Shown piece by piece: positions 1 to 12,273 of a DNA stretch of 64,000 nt (within the stretch, counting starts at the first letter, position 1; each line of letters opens with the position of its first letter). The stretch lies in assembly GCA_003116995.1 (NCBI GenBank), contig BDSL01000008.1, forward strand, positions 496,001 through 560,000. Direction: 5' to 3'. A program made the position numbers and the translations under genes. The notes below the pieces were generated by a model. That model made no database searches. It saw nothing but the letters and a program-made list of their open reading frames with translations, and was not told where the DNA came from. The DNA comes from Yamagishiella unicocca (taxonomy: Eukaryota > Chlorophyta > Chlorophyceae > Chlamydomonadales > Volvocaceae).

Positions 1-3000
1 GGATCGTCCTCCGACTGCAAACGCCTCGTGCGCCGCTCCCCTCACGACCTTGCAAGCCATGTGGGCGCAGAGCGCAACGGTATCGGTGTCGAGCCCAACT
101 TCGGCAGAGCCGGAAGACGTGCCGTTGCCATCTCGCGGTGGCGCGGGCGGCGGTGGTGACGTGGGGGAGGAGGATGGCGGCGGCGCCGCGGTTTCGGAGC
201 TGGCGGCGCGGCCCTGTCGTTTCGAGGCCCATCCGAGGAAAGCCGCTGCGGTGCCTGTGTGCGCGTCCGGCGGCGCAGAGGTTGGTTAGCGTAAAGGTTT
301 GTTAGCTAGCGCAGCAGTTGGTTAGCTTGCGCAGCAGTTGGTTAGCTAGCGCAGCTGTTTGGTTAGCTTGTTGGTTAGCAAGCGCAGATGTTGGTTGGCG
401 CAGATGTTGGTTGGCTCAGCGGTTGGTTAGCTAGCGCAACGGTTGATTAGCTGGCTCAGCGGTTGGTTAGCAAGCGCAGCGGTTGGTTAGCAAGCACAGC
501 GGTTGGTTAGCGCAGCGGTTGGTTAGCACAGAGGTTAGCTGGCTCAGCGGTTGGTTAGCTAGCGCAGAGGTTGAAATTTGAATTGGCAATCATCATCATG
601 GTGGGCCTCCATGGGGCATCGACATGGGAAAATCTGCAGTGTCCCAGTGCGCGCACAGGTGTAAGCAGGTAGGTAGCAGCAGCATTCTCCCGAAGTTAAG
701 GACATACGCTGGAGGCCTTGCTGCGCGCGCCGTACCAAACCAATCTAAGTGACAGCATCGTAACTGTATGCCAAGTTACCGAGCCCCATGCTGTTGGCGG
801 AGGCCGCAGCCTGTTCTGCTGCAACCCGTGCGCTGAACCCCTGCATGCCGCAGTCGTGGACCGGGCACGACAACCCCCCACGCGCCCCTGCGGGAGGCAC
901 ACGCGCCGCTGGCAAAGCAAAGCGCACTCCTACACACACCCCGACGTGTACACGGCGCCGGCGCTTCAGCACCCTCCGTTTGCCGAACCAGCACCACCAG
1001 CACCACCGGCACCACCGGCACCACCACCTTCCCACCTGCGAGCACATCGCCCTGCCCGCCGCAGCGCCGCAACGAGCCTGGATCCGAGCACCGCAGCAGC
1101 GGCTGCGGCGCAGAGCTGCCCGGCGCTGGCGTTAACGCATCACCGGCGTCTCGCTGTTGGTGCTGCTGTGACCCCGCCTGCGCTGCTGTCGCGCCAGCCG
1201 CTGCCGCTGCATCCCCCGCACCGCACACCAGGTCCTCCTCGCCCTTCGCGACCAGGACGGGCCCGTTGAAGGCTGCACGTTGGGAAGGGGAGCACGGGCG
1301 TGAGCGAGCTCGCCTCAAGCTGTGGGGCTGGGTTGCACTCATCGCATACGGTGGCATGGCGTCATCTGCTGGCCACCCTCGCTCAGGTCGAAGCGCCCGC
1401 TTGAGTGAGGCTGCGGGCGGGCCTGGGCAAACCGCCGTGTGCGCACGCACCCGCCGATGCATCCCCCGGCCCCCTGATGGGGCGCGTGGAGCCCCCATCC
1501 CGTGGAACGATCTGGAACAGCTCCCAGCCCCCATCACGTGCGCATACGGCCCCCAGCCCCCATCACGTGCGCATATGGCCCCCAGCAGCAGCCGTACACA
1601 TAGCGACACAGTCTTTGCCGCCCCCTCCAGCGTTGCCCGCCTCGCCTTGACCGCATGCCTGGTCAACACGCCCGCGTCCCCCTGCTACTCGCAAGCCCCC
1701 ACGACTTTGCCCACGACGCGTGCCCCCCGGTCCATCACCTCCCCCTTCCCCTCCCCCTCACCCTGAGCTACTCGCGGTGCATGCGCCAGCCAGGCGTCCG
1801 ACATCCTGCCGGGCAGCTCCAACCCCACTGCGGCCGCGAGCCGCCCCAGCTCAGCGACGTTTGGCGTCAGGACGCACGAGCGGTAGCCCGCCACCACGTC
1901 AGCTTGCTGCGGGCGAGCGCGTGTTTGGGTTGGACCCGTGTTGTCGGGGATCGAGCCCGAGCCGGGAGCTATTGCGTGTCAGGATATAATGGGGCTGCTA
2001 GTAGTAGCGTTAGTGTGTACCGCCAGGCAACTCAAAGAGTGCTCAGACCTAAAGATTACCCGAGCCAAAAGAGGGCATATCGAACCTCGGGGTGATCTCG
2101 TGGTTCTAGCCGCGCCGAAGCGGTGCCGCCCCCATCACCCAGCCGCCCGCACATCGCCTGCCAAAGCATGGCCTTCCAGCAGCCACCGCTTGGCAGCAAC
2201 TTAAATAGCGTTAATTTACCAAACCCCCGACCACAAACACCGCTCCCGCCCCACGCCTGCTCCCCTCACCACCCACCTTTGCGACGATGTGGGTCAGGGC
2301 GCTGCCGTCCACCACCAGCGGCAGCCCCAGCCGCCGTGTCTCGCCTATGATGGCCGTGGCCGCGGCGCAGGCCGCGGGGTCGTCACCCAGCCCTGGTCCC
2401 ACGACCACCGTTGTCGCGCGAGCTAACCAGGGCGTGATCCGGGACACGGCGCGCTGCACCGCCACCTGATGTCGCCCGGGGCGTCGGTCGCCATGGCAAG
2501 GGCAGAGGGAGCAGTGTTTGCGGTCGGAACGCAGGAGGGGGTCAGTGCTGTCACAGCGTGCGGGCGCACCGTGGTGTCGCGTCAGTGATGGGAGGCAAAA
2601 CGCTTCGTTGTGCGGCGGGAAGAGGAGGGCGCAACGGAGGATTGAGGTGGGGGTCTCCTGACAGTGCATGCATTGGGGCGCCGGCACGTGAAGTGGAAAC
2701 CTCGCGGGCGTTCCGGACGCCAGGGCAAACACGTGTGTGAAAGGGGTTGACGGGTATGATACGAACAGGCACGTGCACGGTAAAGCCGCCGATACGCGAT
2801 CCTGTGACGGCCGTTGGGGTGACTTCCCTCCCACGCACTCGCGCTGCAAGAGCAACACGCCTTCACACGCGCCTATGCATTCGCGCTCTCTTGTTCCGGA
2901 CGCGCAACCACCGGATGCATGCTCGCCTGGCGGTCAGCGGCTGATGGACATGGGCCACCCTGGTGGACTCACCCCGTCGATGGGGCCGCCCTCGCTCCCG

Positions 3001-4015
3001 GACGGCTGCTCCGGCAGGTACGGCAGCACCATCAGCTCCGGGCTGTAGCTCTTGATGGCTGTAGCGGCTGACGGCGTGCAGATGACGTACGCCATGTCCG
3101 CGCCCACCTGCGGGTGACCAAGGGGTGGGTGGGGGGGCCCGGTGGTGGTGGCGGTGGTGGGTGGTGGTGGAGGTGATAGGTAGTGGTGGCGGTGGTGGTG
3201 GCGGTGGTGGTGGTGGCGGTGGTGGTGGTAGTGGTGGCGGCGGTGGTGGTGGTGGTGGTGGTAGTGGTGGTGGTGGTGGTCGGTGGTGGAGCTGGGTGGT
3301 GGTGGCGATGTTGGCGAAGGAAGCTGCGCTGGCGAATCGCCGTGAGTGCAGGAGTCCGTGAGGAAGGCTTACTAGGGAGCGGCCAGGGGCGGCGTAGACG
3401 AGTTTGGGACTGCCACTGTTAACCATCAGATACCGCATGCGAAGGTAACTGAGTGGCGGGAATGGGGTAAGCTACCACGGTCGGTGCAGCGTAAAGTCTG
3501 GCGCCAAGCACAGGGTCGAACCCGGTACCCGGTACCCAGTTACCGCGCACCGCACCCACCCGCAGGGCGGACATCGCCGCAAAGAAGGGCGCTCCAGTGT
3601 ACTCCAAGCACCCGCCCACCACCGCCACCTTGCCGTGCGCGCCCTTATAATTCCCCCCTGCCGCGTAGAGCAAGAGCCGCGGGGGTGGGGAGAAGCTCGG
3701 GGCCGGGGGAGAGAATGAATGAGTGAATGGACGAAACACGCGTTGGAGCATCGATGGATGGGGGCTAGCATGGCGGTTGGGTGGTCTGTGTGTATTTTCG
3801 CCGCAGACCCACGCAGCCGTTATTCATGCCCCTCGAAAGAGCTATGTGCCATGTGGCGTCGTGTGAGTGGTGCTGAGCCCCCAACGCATGACGATCTATC
3901 GCCTCCTTGACCCCTCTCACACGCCCTCACCGAGGCTGGGTACCAGCTGGCCAAAGCGGGCCACGGCTGCCCTGTCAGCGTCGGCGGCACCAGCATCGGA
4001 GCTGCTAGACGCCAT
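1..4015 (-). CDS. NAXD: ATP-dependent (S)-NAD(P)H-hydrate dehydratase (CARKD/NNRD family), 3' end outside window
   Basis: This enzyme repairs hydrated NADH and NADPH by ATP- or ADP-dependent dehydration; it has a ribokinase-like fold. Seven exons join in phase: 3931-4015, 3560-3657, 2973-3107, 2277-2465, 1762-1906, 1036-1272 and 1-254, giving 381 codons. Family blocks appear in the right order: [28 protein letters not shown] (across an intron), [62 protein letters not shown] and, at the edge, [16 protein letters not shown]. The catalytic-site GGQGD motif is intact. The start at 4015 is the only in-frame Met; no clear transit peptide follows it, so the protein is probably cytosolic. Two low-complexity insertions (Gln/Ala-rich before GGQGD, Pro/Ser-rich after FLGW) are not typical of the family. 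The gene is divergent from the AP-4 beta gene. Confidence 0.93.
283..566. repeat. Minisatellite of about 20 bp in the dehydratase gene
   Basis: Imperfect tandem copies of a unit close to GCGCAGCGGTTGGTTAGCTA fill this stretch. It lies inside the intron between the two last exons seen of the dehydratase gene, and unit lengths vary through small deletions. Confidence 0.85.
3125..3300. repeat. GGT-rich simple repeat in the dehydratase intron
   Basis: Nearly pure GGT/GGC triplets. The array makes long Gly, Val/Trp or Pro runs in the reading frames across it. These frames do not join the flanking exons, so it is intronic. Confidence 0.9.
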
Positions 4016-4677
4016 GGCTCGCAATGACGCCCAGAGCGAAGCCTTCCTGCGCCCGTCGTGAACCTGCGTAACAGGGCGAAGGTGCTCGCCGAGACGCCGA
4101 CCGACTCGCCAACGAAGAGTAAGAGACGGAGGACGTGCTACTGGCTAGAAGGCGTGCGTTTGGGATTATAAATCACACGACTTCAGGTTGAATACGCACC
4201 TGATTGCAGCGGCTTCTAAGCCTGAGCGAGCCAATCTGTGTAAACGCAGCTCTGGGGACTGATCTCGCAGCCTGCGTAAGGTTCATTGAGGAAACCGACA
4301 TACCGATGGGAAAAATTAAAATTAAATTGATCGTTGTCTACAGGCGGTTCCGCTTCAATGTTAGGTCGTAACGATTGACGAGCTGCGACCAGGTCGCCAA
4401 AAGAAACATGCCCTGCAGTGCGGGAAAAAGTACATCTGCGATGCATTGATCTACGTCAATCACAGACATACTAAACTTTTAGGTTCCTTGGACAAGTCCT
4501 TTTTGTTGATCTAGTTGGTAAGACGACGTCTTTCGCTGCGGGCACTTGCCCCGAGGCACTGCTAATAGGCTATGGCATAAGGGTCAATATCACCGCTAAA
4601 GATTAGCGCGGAGGCTCTGGTCGGGGTTCACCCGTCGCATCCTCTGAAGATTTAAAGCCAGCGGGGACGCAGCAGCA
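4016..4677. other. Divergent intergenic region between dehydratase and AP-4 beta
   Basis: About 660 bases between two start codons on opposite strands. It is less GC-rich than the surroundings and should hold both promoters. I see no additional gene and no convincing shared operator-like element. Confidence 0.7.
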
Positions 4678-7600
4678 ATGACGGAGGCCCGTAGCAAGCC
4701 TCGTGGCGAGCTGGCAGAACTTAGCGCACAGCTGCAGAACCTTTGCACGACGGGGAAACGGACTGACCGGGAGCTGCGGAACGCAAAGAAGGATGTCTTC
4801 AAGAAGGTCATTAACTATATGACCTTGGGAATGGACATGTCCGCTCTGTTTCCGATGATGACGTCGTGCGCAAACCTGAGCTCAGATGACATAGTCTTGA
4901 AGAAGATGCTCTACCTGTACCTCACTCACTACGCGTCCCAGACGCCAGACCTGGCTCTGCTCACCATCAACCAGCTGCAGAAGGATTGTGCCGATCACGA
5001 CCCCATGATCAGAGGCCTGGCACTGCGCAGCTTGTGTTCCTTGCGCGTGGCCAACTTCCTAGAGTACGTGGTAGGTAGCAGGCTGGGATGCGAGGAGCTG
5101 CCAGCGGCATTGTGGCAGACAAGCGGCGTTGCGGGGCCTTACGACATGCGTGCGTTGACGGCAGGGGTGCGAGCTCCGGGGTTTGTGCACTCGGGCCCCT
5201 CGGGTCAACCCCCCCCCCGAGGTTACACACCGACCCGCAAGGCGATTACATCGCTCAGTGCCCACTACATGCGCAGGGTTGCACTGCAGATCCCTATACT
5301 GGCGTCGAACGCGCTCTGCGCTCATTGGGGCGAGGGACTGACAGCGTCCCCCCCCAGCCTCGCCCGCTGGGAGTAACCCCGCCCCGCCCCCCCCGCCCCC
5401 CGACATGGCGCCGCCGCTGCCCCCTGTCCGACCGGTGACAGGTGACCCCCATCATGACGGGCCTGGGGGATCGCCACCCGTATGTACGACGTACGGCCGT
5501 CATGGGGGTGCTCAAGGTACACCACATCGACTCCACCACGGTCGCGCAGCAAGGCAAGGTCCCGGGATGCGAAAAGGCGCCTCGGTGCAAACACGGGCCG
5601 TTTGCCATGTCTGCTAGCTGCTAGCCACCTGTCAGGTTCGGGCGAGGGCTGGGGCGATCAGGGGGATGAGGCCTGGGAGTGGGCCAACCGGAGATTGGCT
5701 GCTGTCAACTGGCTACCTGAATTGGCAGAGTAGCTGGCAGTAGCAGCTACGTCGTCATTGGGCGCTGCCGGCAAGACCTCCTCCCCACAGCTGTGGATGC
5801 TCCCGATCCCCACAGCTGGATGCTGGCTATAACATAACTGGATGTTGCGCTCGGGCACCTGGGTGGTGTTAGCTTTGCAGCGGCATATGGTAACCCACTG
5901 CAGAGTGACGTTGGAGCTGTACGGACGGCCACCAGCAAGCAAGGATGGGCCTTTCCGTGTGTTGTGGACGGGGCTGAGAGGCTAAGCCAGCTACCACTGC
6001 GTCTAGTTTGGATGTGCCGCCTTCCCCAGCTTGTCCCGCCGCGCGAGTCTCCACCCGGGTGTCATGTGCCACCCGCAGGCATGGTGGAGCGAGTGAAGCG
6101 GTTGCTCGCTGCTGACTCGGACGTACAGGTCATCGCCAACTGCCTGTCCGTACTGCTGCAGGTGCGGGGGAGGGGGCAGGGGAGGAGTTTGAGAGAGGAA
6201 GCCCGTGTGCAGGACACAGGGGAAGGAATGGGGGTTGCGGGCGGGATGCGTGGGGGCGTGTGAGCTCTGAACGGTGACACGTCAGCACGCCCCCAAAGCG
6301 CAAACCCCAGCATCAAGGCTGCGCGTTACCTGACGCCATACCCGTCTCCTTGCACCTTGTGCCGTCGCCTCCCCGTCCGATCCTCGCCGCTGCTGTCGCC
6401 TCCCCGTCCGATCCTCGCCGCTGCTGTCGTGGCCGCTGCTGTCGTGGCCGCTGCTGTCGCAGCTGGAGCCAGCGAGCCGCCTGGCGGAGAAGCCGCTGGT
6501 GTACTCATTGCTCAACCGGATCAAGGTGCGGCAGGGGGCATGGGACGAAACCCGTGGGTCGGCACTGAGAAGTGAAACCTCGATTAGGAAACGTTTGATG
6601 GGGCGGGTGAGGCGGGGGCGGTAGAGCACCCAGACCGGATTGCTGTATTGGGCACGGTTGCCAAGGCGCGTGAGCGAGCTGTCGGTTGGGTGTCGAGCGG
6701 TGTCCATGGATGCAAGGTGGCCAAACGCGGGATCCGGATTTTGTTATTTGGTATGCCGTAAACTTAAGAGGGTTGGCTGTCGGTTTCCGCTCCGCATGCG
6801 TGGGCCTTCTCTGCATCACCCCAGCGGTGAGAGCTCGGAAGCTAATGCACGCGTCGGTCTGCTGCCATCTGACATAAACGCGGCGCCTTCAGCGCCCTGT
6901 TGCGGCCGATACGCTTTTGCCGTATGCGTGTCCATAAAGAGGCTCCGCTCTGCCATGTACTTCCTCGTCGAGGGGTGTTTGTTCTCTCACCCGCGCTTGC
7001 GCGCTCGTGCAGGAGTTCAGCGACTGGGGCCAGTGCCAGGTGCTGGAGCTGGTGGCCTGCTACACGCCCGCCTCCGAGGCCGAGGTGTACGACATGTTGA
7101 ACGCGCTGGAGGACCGCATGGGGCACGTCAACAGCGCGGTCGTCATGGCCACAACAAAAGTCTTCCTGGGCCTCACCATCAACATGACGGCCACACACCA
7201 GCAGGTGAATCAACGCAGCAAGCAGCAAGTAAAGGAAAGGAAAGACATCAGCACCGGTGCCGGCACCGCCGGCGGATATTACGGTGGTGGTGGCGGCGGT
7301 GATGGTGGTGGTGGTGGCGATGGTGGTGGTGGCGACGGTGGTGGTGGTTGTGGTGGTAGTGTTCGTGGCGATGGTGGTGGTGGTGGTGCAGGCAGTTGCC
7401 GGGTCGTCAGCTGCTGAGTACAGATCGAGCGGGGTGGCGTCACCCTCACTGACACCCCGCGCGTCCTCCTAGATTGCTTTTGCGCGAGAAGCATAACGAC
7501 GCATCTGAAAGTCTGGTTTCGGATTTCGCGGCCCGCGCCCGCGCCCGCGCCCGCCGCCACCACCAGGTCCTTGAGCGCATTCGGGAGCCCCTCAAGACCC

Positions 7601-10600
7601 TCATCAGCCGCGACGACGCGCCCACCGCGTACGCGGCGCTGTCGCACGTGCTGCTGCTGGCCCAGCGCGCCCCCATGATCTTCGAGGGCGACGCAGTGGC
7701 GTTCTTCTGCCGCACGCACGACCCGTGGTTCGTCAAGAAGCTCAAGCTGGAGATCCTGGCGGCCATCGCCAGCTCGTCCAACGTGTACGACATCGTGACG
7801 GAGCTGACGGAGTACGCCCGGGACATCAGCCCAACCATGGCGCGGGAGGCAGTGCGGGCGGTGGGTGCGGGCCGGGCCGGGTCGGGTCGGCGCGAGTCGG
7901 GTCGGCGCGAGCCTGGTTCTCGAACCTGCAGCAACCTGTTTCGCTCTTCTTGTTTGTTTGTTCCAATTGAAGAAATGTTCAGACTCAAGGTGTGCAGCTT
8001 ACGACGCGGGTTTCGCGGCCGCCTACTCTCCGCCCCTCTCTTCCTCCTCCCACCCATCCCTTCCCCTTCCGCTTCCCGGACCCGGACCGGGCCGCAGGTG
8101 GGGCGCATCGCGCTGGCGGTGTCCGATTCCGGCGGCATCGTCGAGCGGCTGCTCATCTTCCTGGACAGCGGCTCGGAGCACCTGGTGGCGGAGGCGCTGG
8201 TGCAGCTCAAGGACGTGCTGCGGCGCTACCCGGACGTGGCGCACGTGTGTGTGGGCAGCGTGGGCGAGCTGGCGGTGCACGCAAACATAACGGAGCCGGC
8301 GGCCCGCGCGGCGTTCGTGTGGATTGTGGGCCAGTTCGGCGGACTGGTGCAGGTGCGGGACCCTGCGTGTGGGCGGCGGCGTTGCTGAGGTGCCAGCCGC
8401 ATGAGAGCCGGAGGAGTCGGGTCTGCGCTAGTGGGGGTTCGAGGGAGACCCGTGGATGTCCGAAAAAAACCCGTTTAGAAACAGAAGTTTTGAGATGCAT
8501 GCTGGAGAACTGGGTTGGGGATACTAAAGCCGAAGGTCGTAATATGACCTTTGGCGGCTAAGCTATAGCGGCTACGGCGAGACGAAAGGAAGCGAGGACC
8601 CCGCTAGTGGGGGGGGGGTGCGGCACCAGGCGGCAAGCAAGGACCCTGTTTCCTGATGACGGCCCGGTGCCCTCGCGAGGGCCCCACGCGGGCCATGGTG
8701 CAGCTGGGGGCGACAAATCCCAGCAGGCGATCTTCGCGCGGTGTTCTAGGAAAGAGAACGCAGGTGCCTCGCTGTTGGTAAGGTGTCCACCAGAGACGCG
8801 CCAGGGCCATGACGTGCTGCGCTGTGCTGTGCTGTGATGTGCTGTGCTGTGGATCACGGCGCGGTGCGTGCAGGATGCGCCCTACCTGTTGGAGCCCTTT
8901 GTCGACGGCTTTGCGTCCGAGGACCCCGCCGTGCGGCTGGCGCTGCTGACGGCGGCGGTGCAGCTGTTCTTCCGGCGGCCGCCCGAGACGAAGCCCCTCC
9001 TTGGCGCCGCGCTGGCGGCGGGCATCGCGGACAGCCATGCGGACGTACACGACCGAGCGCTGCTTTACTACAGGTAAGGAGCGGGAAAGCAACAAAAGTA
9101 ACAAAACAAGAAAAATGATGAAAACAACCAAGGCGCAACACACTGTCGACGGGTTCCACAACTATCTATTACCCCGTATTCGACGAATTTGCGTCAATGA
9201 TGTTTGTGTTTGTGTGTGTGTGGTGTTCCCGGTTACAAAGTTTGGGACATAAGTAGGAGCAGATACCGGCCCGCTTTTGGCTACCGGGGCCCCCAAGTCG
9301 CCCCTTCTTACCGCTGCTGCTCACCAGCGGCACTCGCTGGGACCTCGCTCCGGTCGGGCCGCAGGCTCCTGGTTAGTCGAGCATGGTCATGGTTCGTCGT
9401 GTGCACAGTCATGTGCACAGTCGTGCGTTACGCACCCTACTGGTTGCTCTCGGACGCAGCCTTGGCCCCCTGACCAGCTGCGCTGCCTTCCACCCCTCCC
9501 CCTCCTCCTTGTCCTCCTCCTTGTCGTCCTCCCCCCTCGCGCCACTCGCGCTCGCACACCACCCGGGCCTCACCGCCTCACAACCGTGTTGTCCACGGCA
9601 ACGTGCGGCCGCAGAGCGCTCCGGTCAGACACCGCCGCCGCGGAGCGCATCGTGGCGCCCCCGCTGATGGTGGTGCCCTTCTTCAGCGAGGCGCTGTCCC
9701 CGGAGGCCAAGGAGGCGGTGTTCGCCGAGTTCAACTCGCTGAGCGTCCTGTTCCAGCAGGTGCGTGCATGCATCCCACGAGCGCTGGTTCCACGAGCGCT
9801 GGTTTGCTCAACCTGCCGGTTCTTTGTTCGTCCGTATCACATGTGCTTTCTAAGCCCACTCAGCCCAACCGCCAACTGCCCTTACCTAAGGTCACAACTG
9901 AAGAGCACATTTGTCGTCCCCTTGTGACCCTTGCGACCCCCCCTGGCCGCGGATATGTATATTATTTTACCTCCCTGGCCGCCGTGTTCATTGCTGCCCC
10001 GTGTCCAGCCGGCCGCCGCCTTCATCGAGCGCCAGGCCTACCACTCTATTGAGGAGGAGCCCGAGCCGCCCAGCCAGGCGCCCACGTCAGGTACGTGTAG
10101 TCGCGATGTGGCCCCCTCCCTGCCGCACTTACCTGATGTCATGTCCTGGAGGGAGGTGCCCCTCCAGGAATGGGTTAATGGCATCGGGAGGAGCCACATT
10201 TAGGCTCGAAAGCTAGTTGGGCGCTCATGCATGGGTGCTGCAGGTTGCGCGGGGCCTTCCGCATGGGTGTGGTTGCAGCCGTGTGGCGAACCGGTTTCAG
10301 GCGTCCTGCAGCAAGTGCTGCCCCAGCAGTGCTCTTCCACTCCCCGCACCTTCCACTCCCCGCACCTTCCACTCCCCGCACCTTCCACTCCCCGCATCTT
10401 CCACGACGCATCGCATCGCCTGTGGTGTCCGGCCCTGCGCCCCTTCAGCATGGCGCCCTTCTCTACATGCCCGCTCCGTGGCTCCGCCCCAATCCGCAGA
10501 CCTCCTCGCCATCGAGGCCCCGGAGCTGCTGGGCGCGGACCGCTCAACCAACCTGCTGGCGGACGCGGATGGCGCCGACCTGGCGGGTGTGGGCGCCGAC

Positions 10601-12273
10601 CTACTGGACCTGGACATCGGCAGTGGGGTCGGCGGCGGCATGCAGGCACCAGCCGGAGCCGGCGGCTACGGCTACGGCCCGGGTCCGGCCCTCGTATCCG
10701 GGTTCGTTGCCTCCCCGCAGCAGCCGCAGACACAATGGCAGCAGCAGCAACAACAACAACAACAACAACCCGTCGATATCCTGGGCGGCGTCGGGGGCAT
10801 GGCGGCGCCGCTCCAGCCGCAGCAGTGGGGTGGGCCGGTGCAGCTGCAGTCCGCGCAGCTGCAGCCGCTAGGGGCAGCAGGAGGCAGCATGGGAATGGGG
10901 CTAGGCCCGGCGGGGCCGCCGCTGGCGGGTGCGGCCTTCGCGGGAGGCCCCGAGCGAGGAGCGGCACCCAGGACGGCGCCCCTGGGCGACGACGGGCGCG
11001 GGCTGGGGTTAGGCATGGCGGGCGGTGTGGCTGCGGCGGTTCCGGCGCCGCCGGCCCCCCAGCAGGAGCTCGTCCTGAACTCCAAGGTGGGTAACGGCCA
11101 ACCTTCACGCGTGGGAGTTGGCGATTCGACGGAGCAAACCGAACTTTACTTGTGTCACGACACGCGTACGGTTGTGCGATTGGGCATGCGCTGAAAACCC
11201 TCGAGTGGGGTGATCCCGGCAGGTCCAGGGAGGGCGCGACGCATGGTACCTCGCGGCGGTGGTGTGGGAGTGGGGAGGCGGGTTGCGCGTGGTAGGCCGC
11301 GGGGTAGGCAAGTCGCGGGAGGCGGGTCGGGGGGCCGCGGGAGGTGGTCGCGGCGGTAGGTAGTCGCAGGAGGTAGTCGCGGGAGGTGGGTCGCAGGAGG
11401 TAGTCGCGGGAGGTGGGTCGCAGGAGGTAGTCGCGGGAGGTGGGTCGCGGCGATCCTCAGGGCATGCGCCTGCCCAGCGAAGCGGGGCTCCAGGTCACTC
11501 GCGGCGTCGCGCTCCCAGCTCGCTGCCCAAATGGCTAACACGGGATGACGGGGCGGCGGCGGTGCTGTGCCGCGTGTTGTCGCCACAGGCTCGCGTCGCT
11601 CCGGGCTCGTTCCAGGAGGAATGGAAGCGCCTGCCGCCCGCGCACACCGGCGTCCTGGCCGTGAGCCCGGCCACGGTGGCGGCCATCACCGCCAACAACC
11701 ACCGCGACTTCACGCAGCACATGACGCAGGCCTACATCCACACCATCGCGAGCGGTGGCCAGGCGCCGAGCTTCAGGTGCGTGCGGCTCCGAGGTGGGCG
11801 CCCCCGAGCGAGCGGCATGCTTAGGAAATGGCGATTTTTCACTGCACACACGTGTAGCGCTTTCGAGGGATACGATACGGTGTGTCATCGGCGTGTCATC
11901 GGTGTGTCGTGGATGGTTCTCGGTCAGCTCCGCATGCTCCGCATGTCGGTGCACTGAGGATACCGGTAGATGCCAGGCGGCCGGGGTGGCGCAGCAAGTG
12001 CCGGTAACCTCCGCCTCGCTGCCACTCGAGAATTAGCAGCTGCCCTACTATTGACTCCGACTTACGTGCGTCCGCGCGACTGCCGACCGCCGCAGGTACT
12101 ACTTCTACGGTCAGAACGCGGGTCCCTCCGCCGCCCTGTACATGGTGGAGCTCATGCTGCGGTCCGACAGCGGCAGCATGACGGTCACGGTCAAGACGGC
12201 GGACACGTCCTCGCTGCCTGCCTTCCTGGAGCTATGGAACGCATGTCTCACGGGTTTCCTAGTAATGGGATGA
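4678..12273 (+). CDS. AP4B1: AP-4 adaptor complex beta subunit
   Basis: Large subunit of the AP-4 heterotetramer, which sorts cargo at the trans-Golgi network. Thirteen exons join in phase: 4678-5070, 5442-5553, 6079-6161, 6463-6525, 7013-7204, 7567-7860, 8098-8352, 8874-9073, 9615-9759, 10009-10090, 10500-11086, 11589-11776, 12096-12273 (923 aa; plant AP-4 beta is about 840). The trunk carries AP-4-type signatures (LLTINQLQKDC, DPMIRGLALRSLCSLRV, HADVHDRALLYYR, AEFNSLSVLFQ), not those of AP-1/2 beta. Residues from about 800 form the ear domain (IASGGQAPSFRYYFYGQN, ending ELWNACLTGF). The hinge, exon 11, holds a polyglutamine run and the motif LLDLD at residues 641-645. Intron 2 appears to use a GC donor. 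I found no TGTAA signal downstream. Confidence 0.95.
7262..7395. repeat. GGT/GGC-rich simple repeat in AP-4 beta intron 5
   Basis: Short-period GGTGGT/GGCGGT tract between exon 5 and exon 6. It gives Gly or Val runs in two frames but is removed by splicing. Confidence 0.85.
8455..8600 (+). repeat. Dispersed repeat module, copy 1 (AP-4 beta intron 7)
   Basis: About 130 bases clearly similar to 31658-31790. Shared blocks include a run of A followed by CGTTTAGAA, then TGCATGCTGGAGAA and TGGGTTG, and near the end CGGCGAGA and GAAAG. This copy has an extra palindromic stretch, AAGGTC-GTAATAT-GACCTT, that the second copy lacks. Confidence 0.75.
10328..10402. repeat. 15-bp tandem repeat in AP-4 beta intron 10
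   Basis: About four and a half copies of CTTCCACTCCCCGCA in a row, inside the intron before the hinge exon. Confidence 0.85.
11310..11456. repeat. GTCGCGGGAGGTGG-type tandem repeat in AP-4 beta intron 11
   Basis: Alternating copies of GTCGCGGGAGGTGG and GTCGCAGGAGGTA form an imperfect tandem array between the hinge exon and the first ear exon. Confidence 0.8.

Noticed and set aside
2863..3438. Minus-strand polyproline frame.
   Set aside because: Product of the GGT/GGC simple repeat within an intron; the true exon there (2973-3107) uses another frame.
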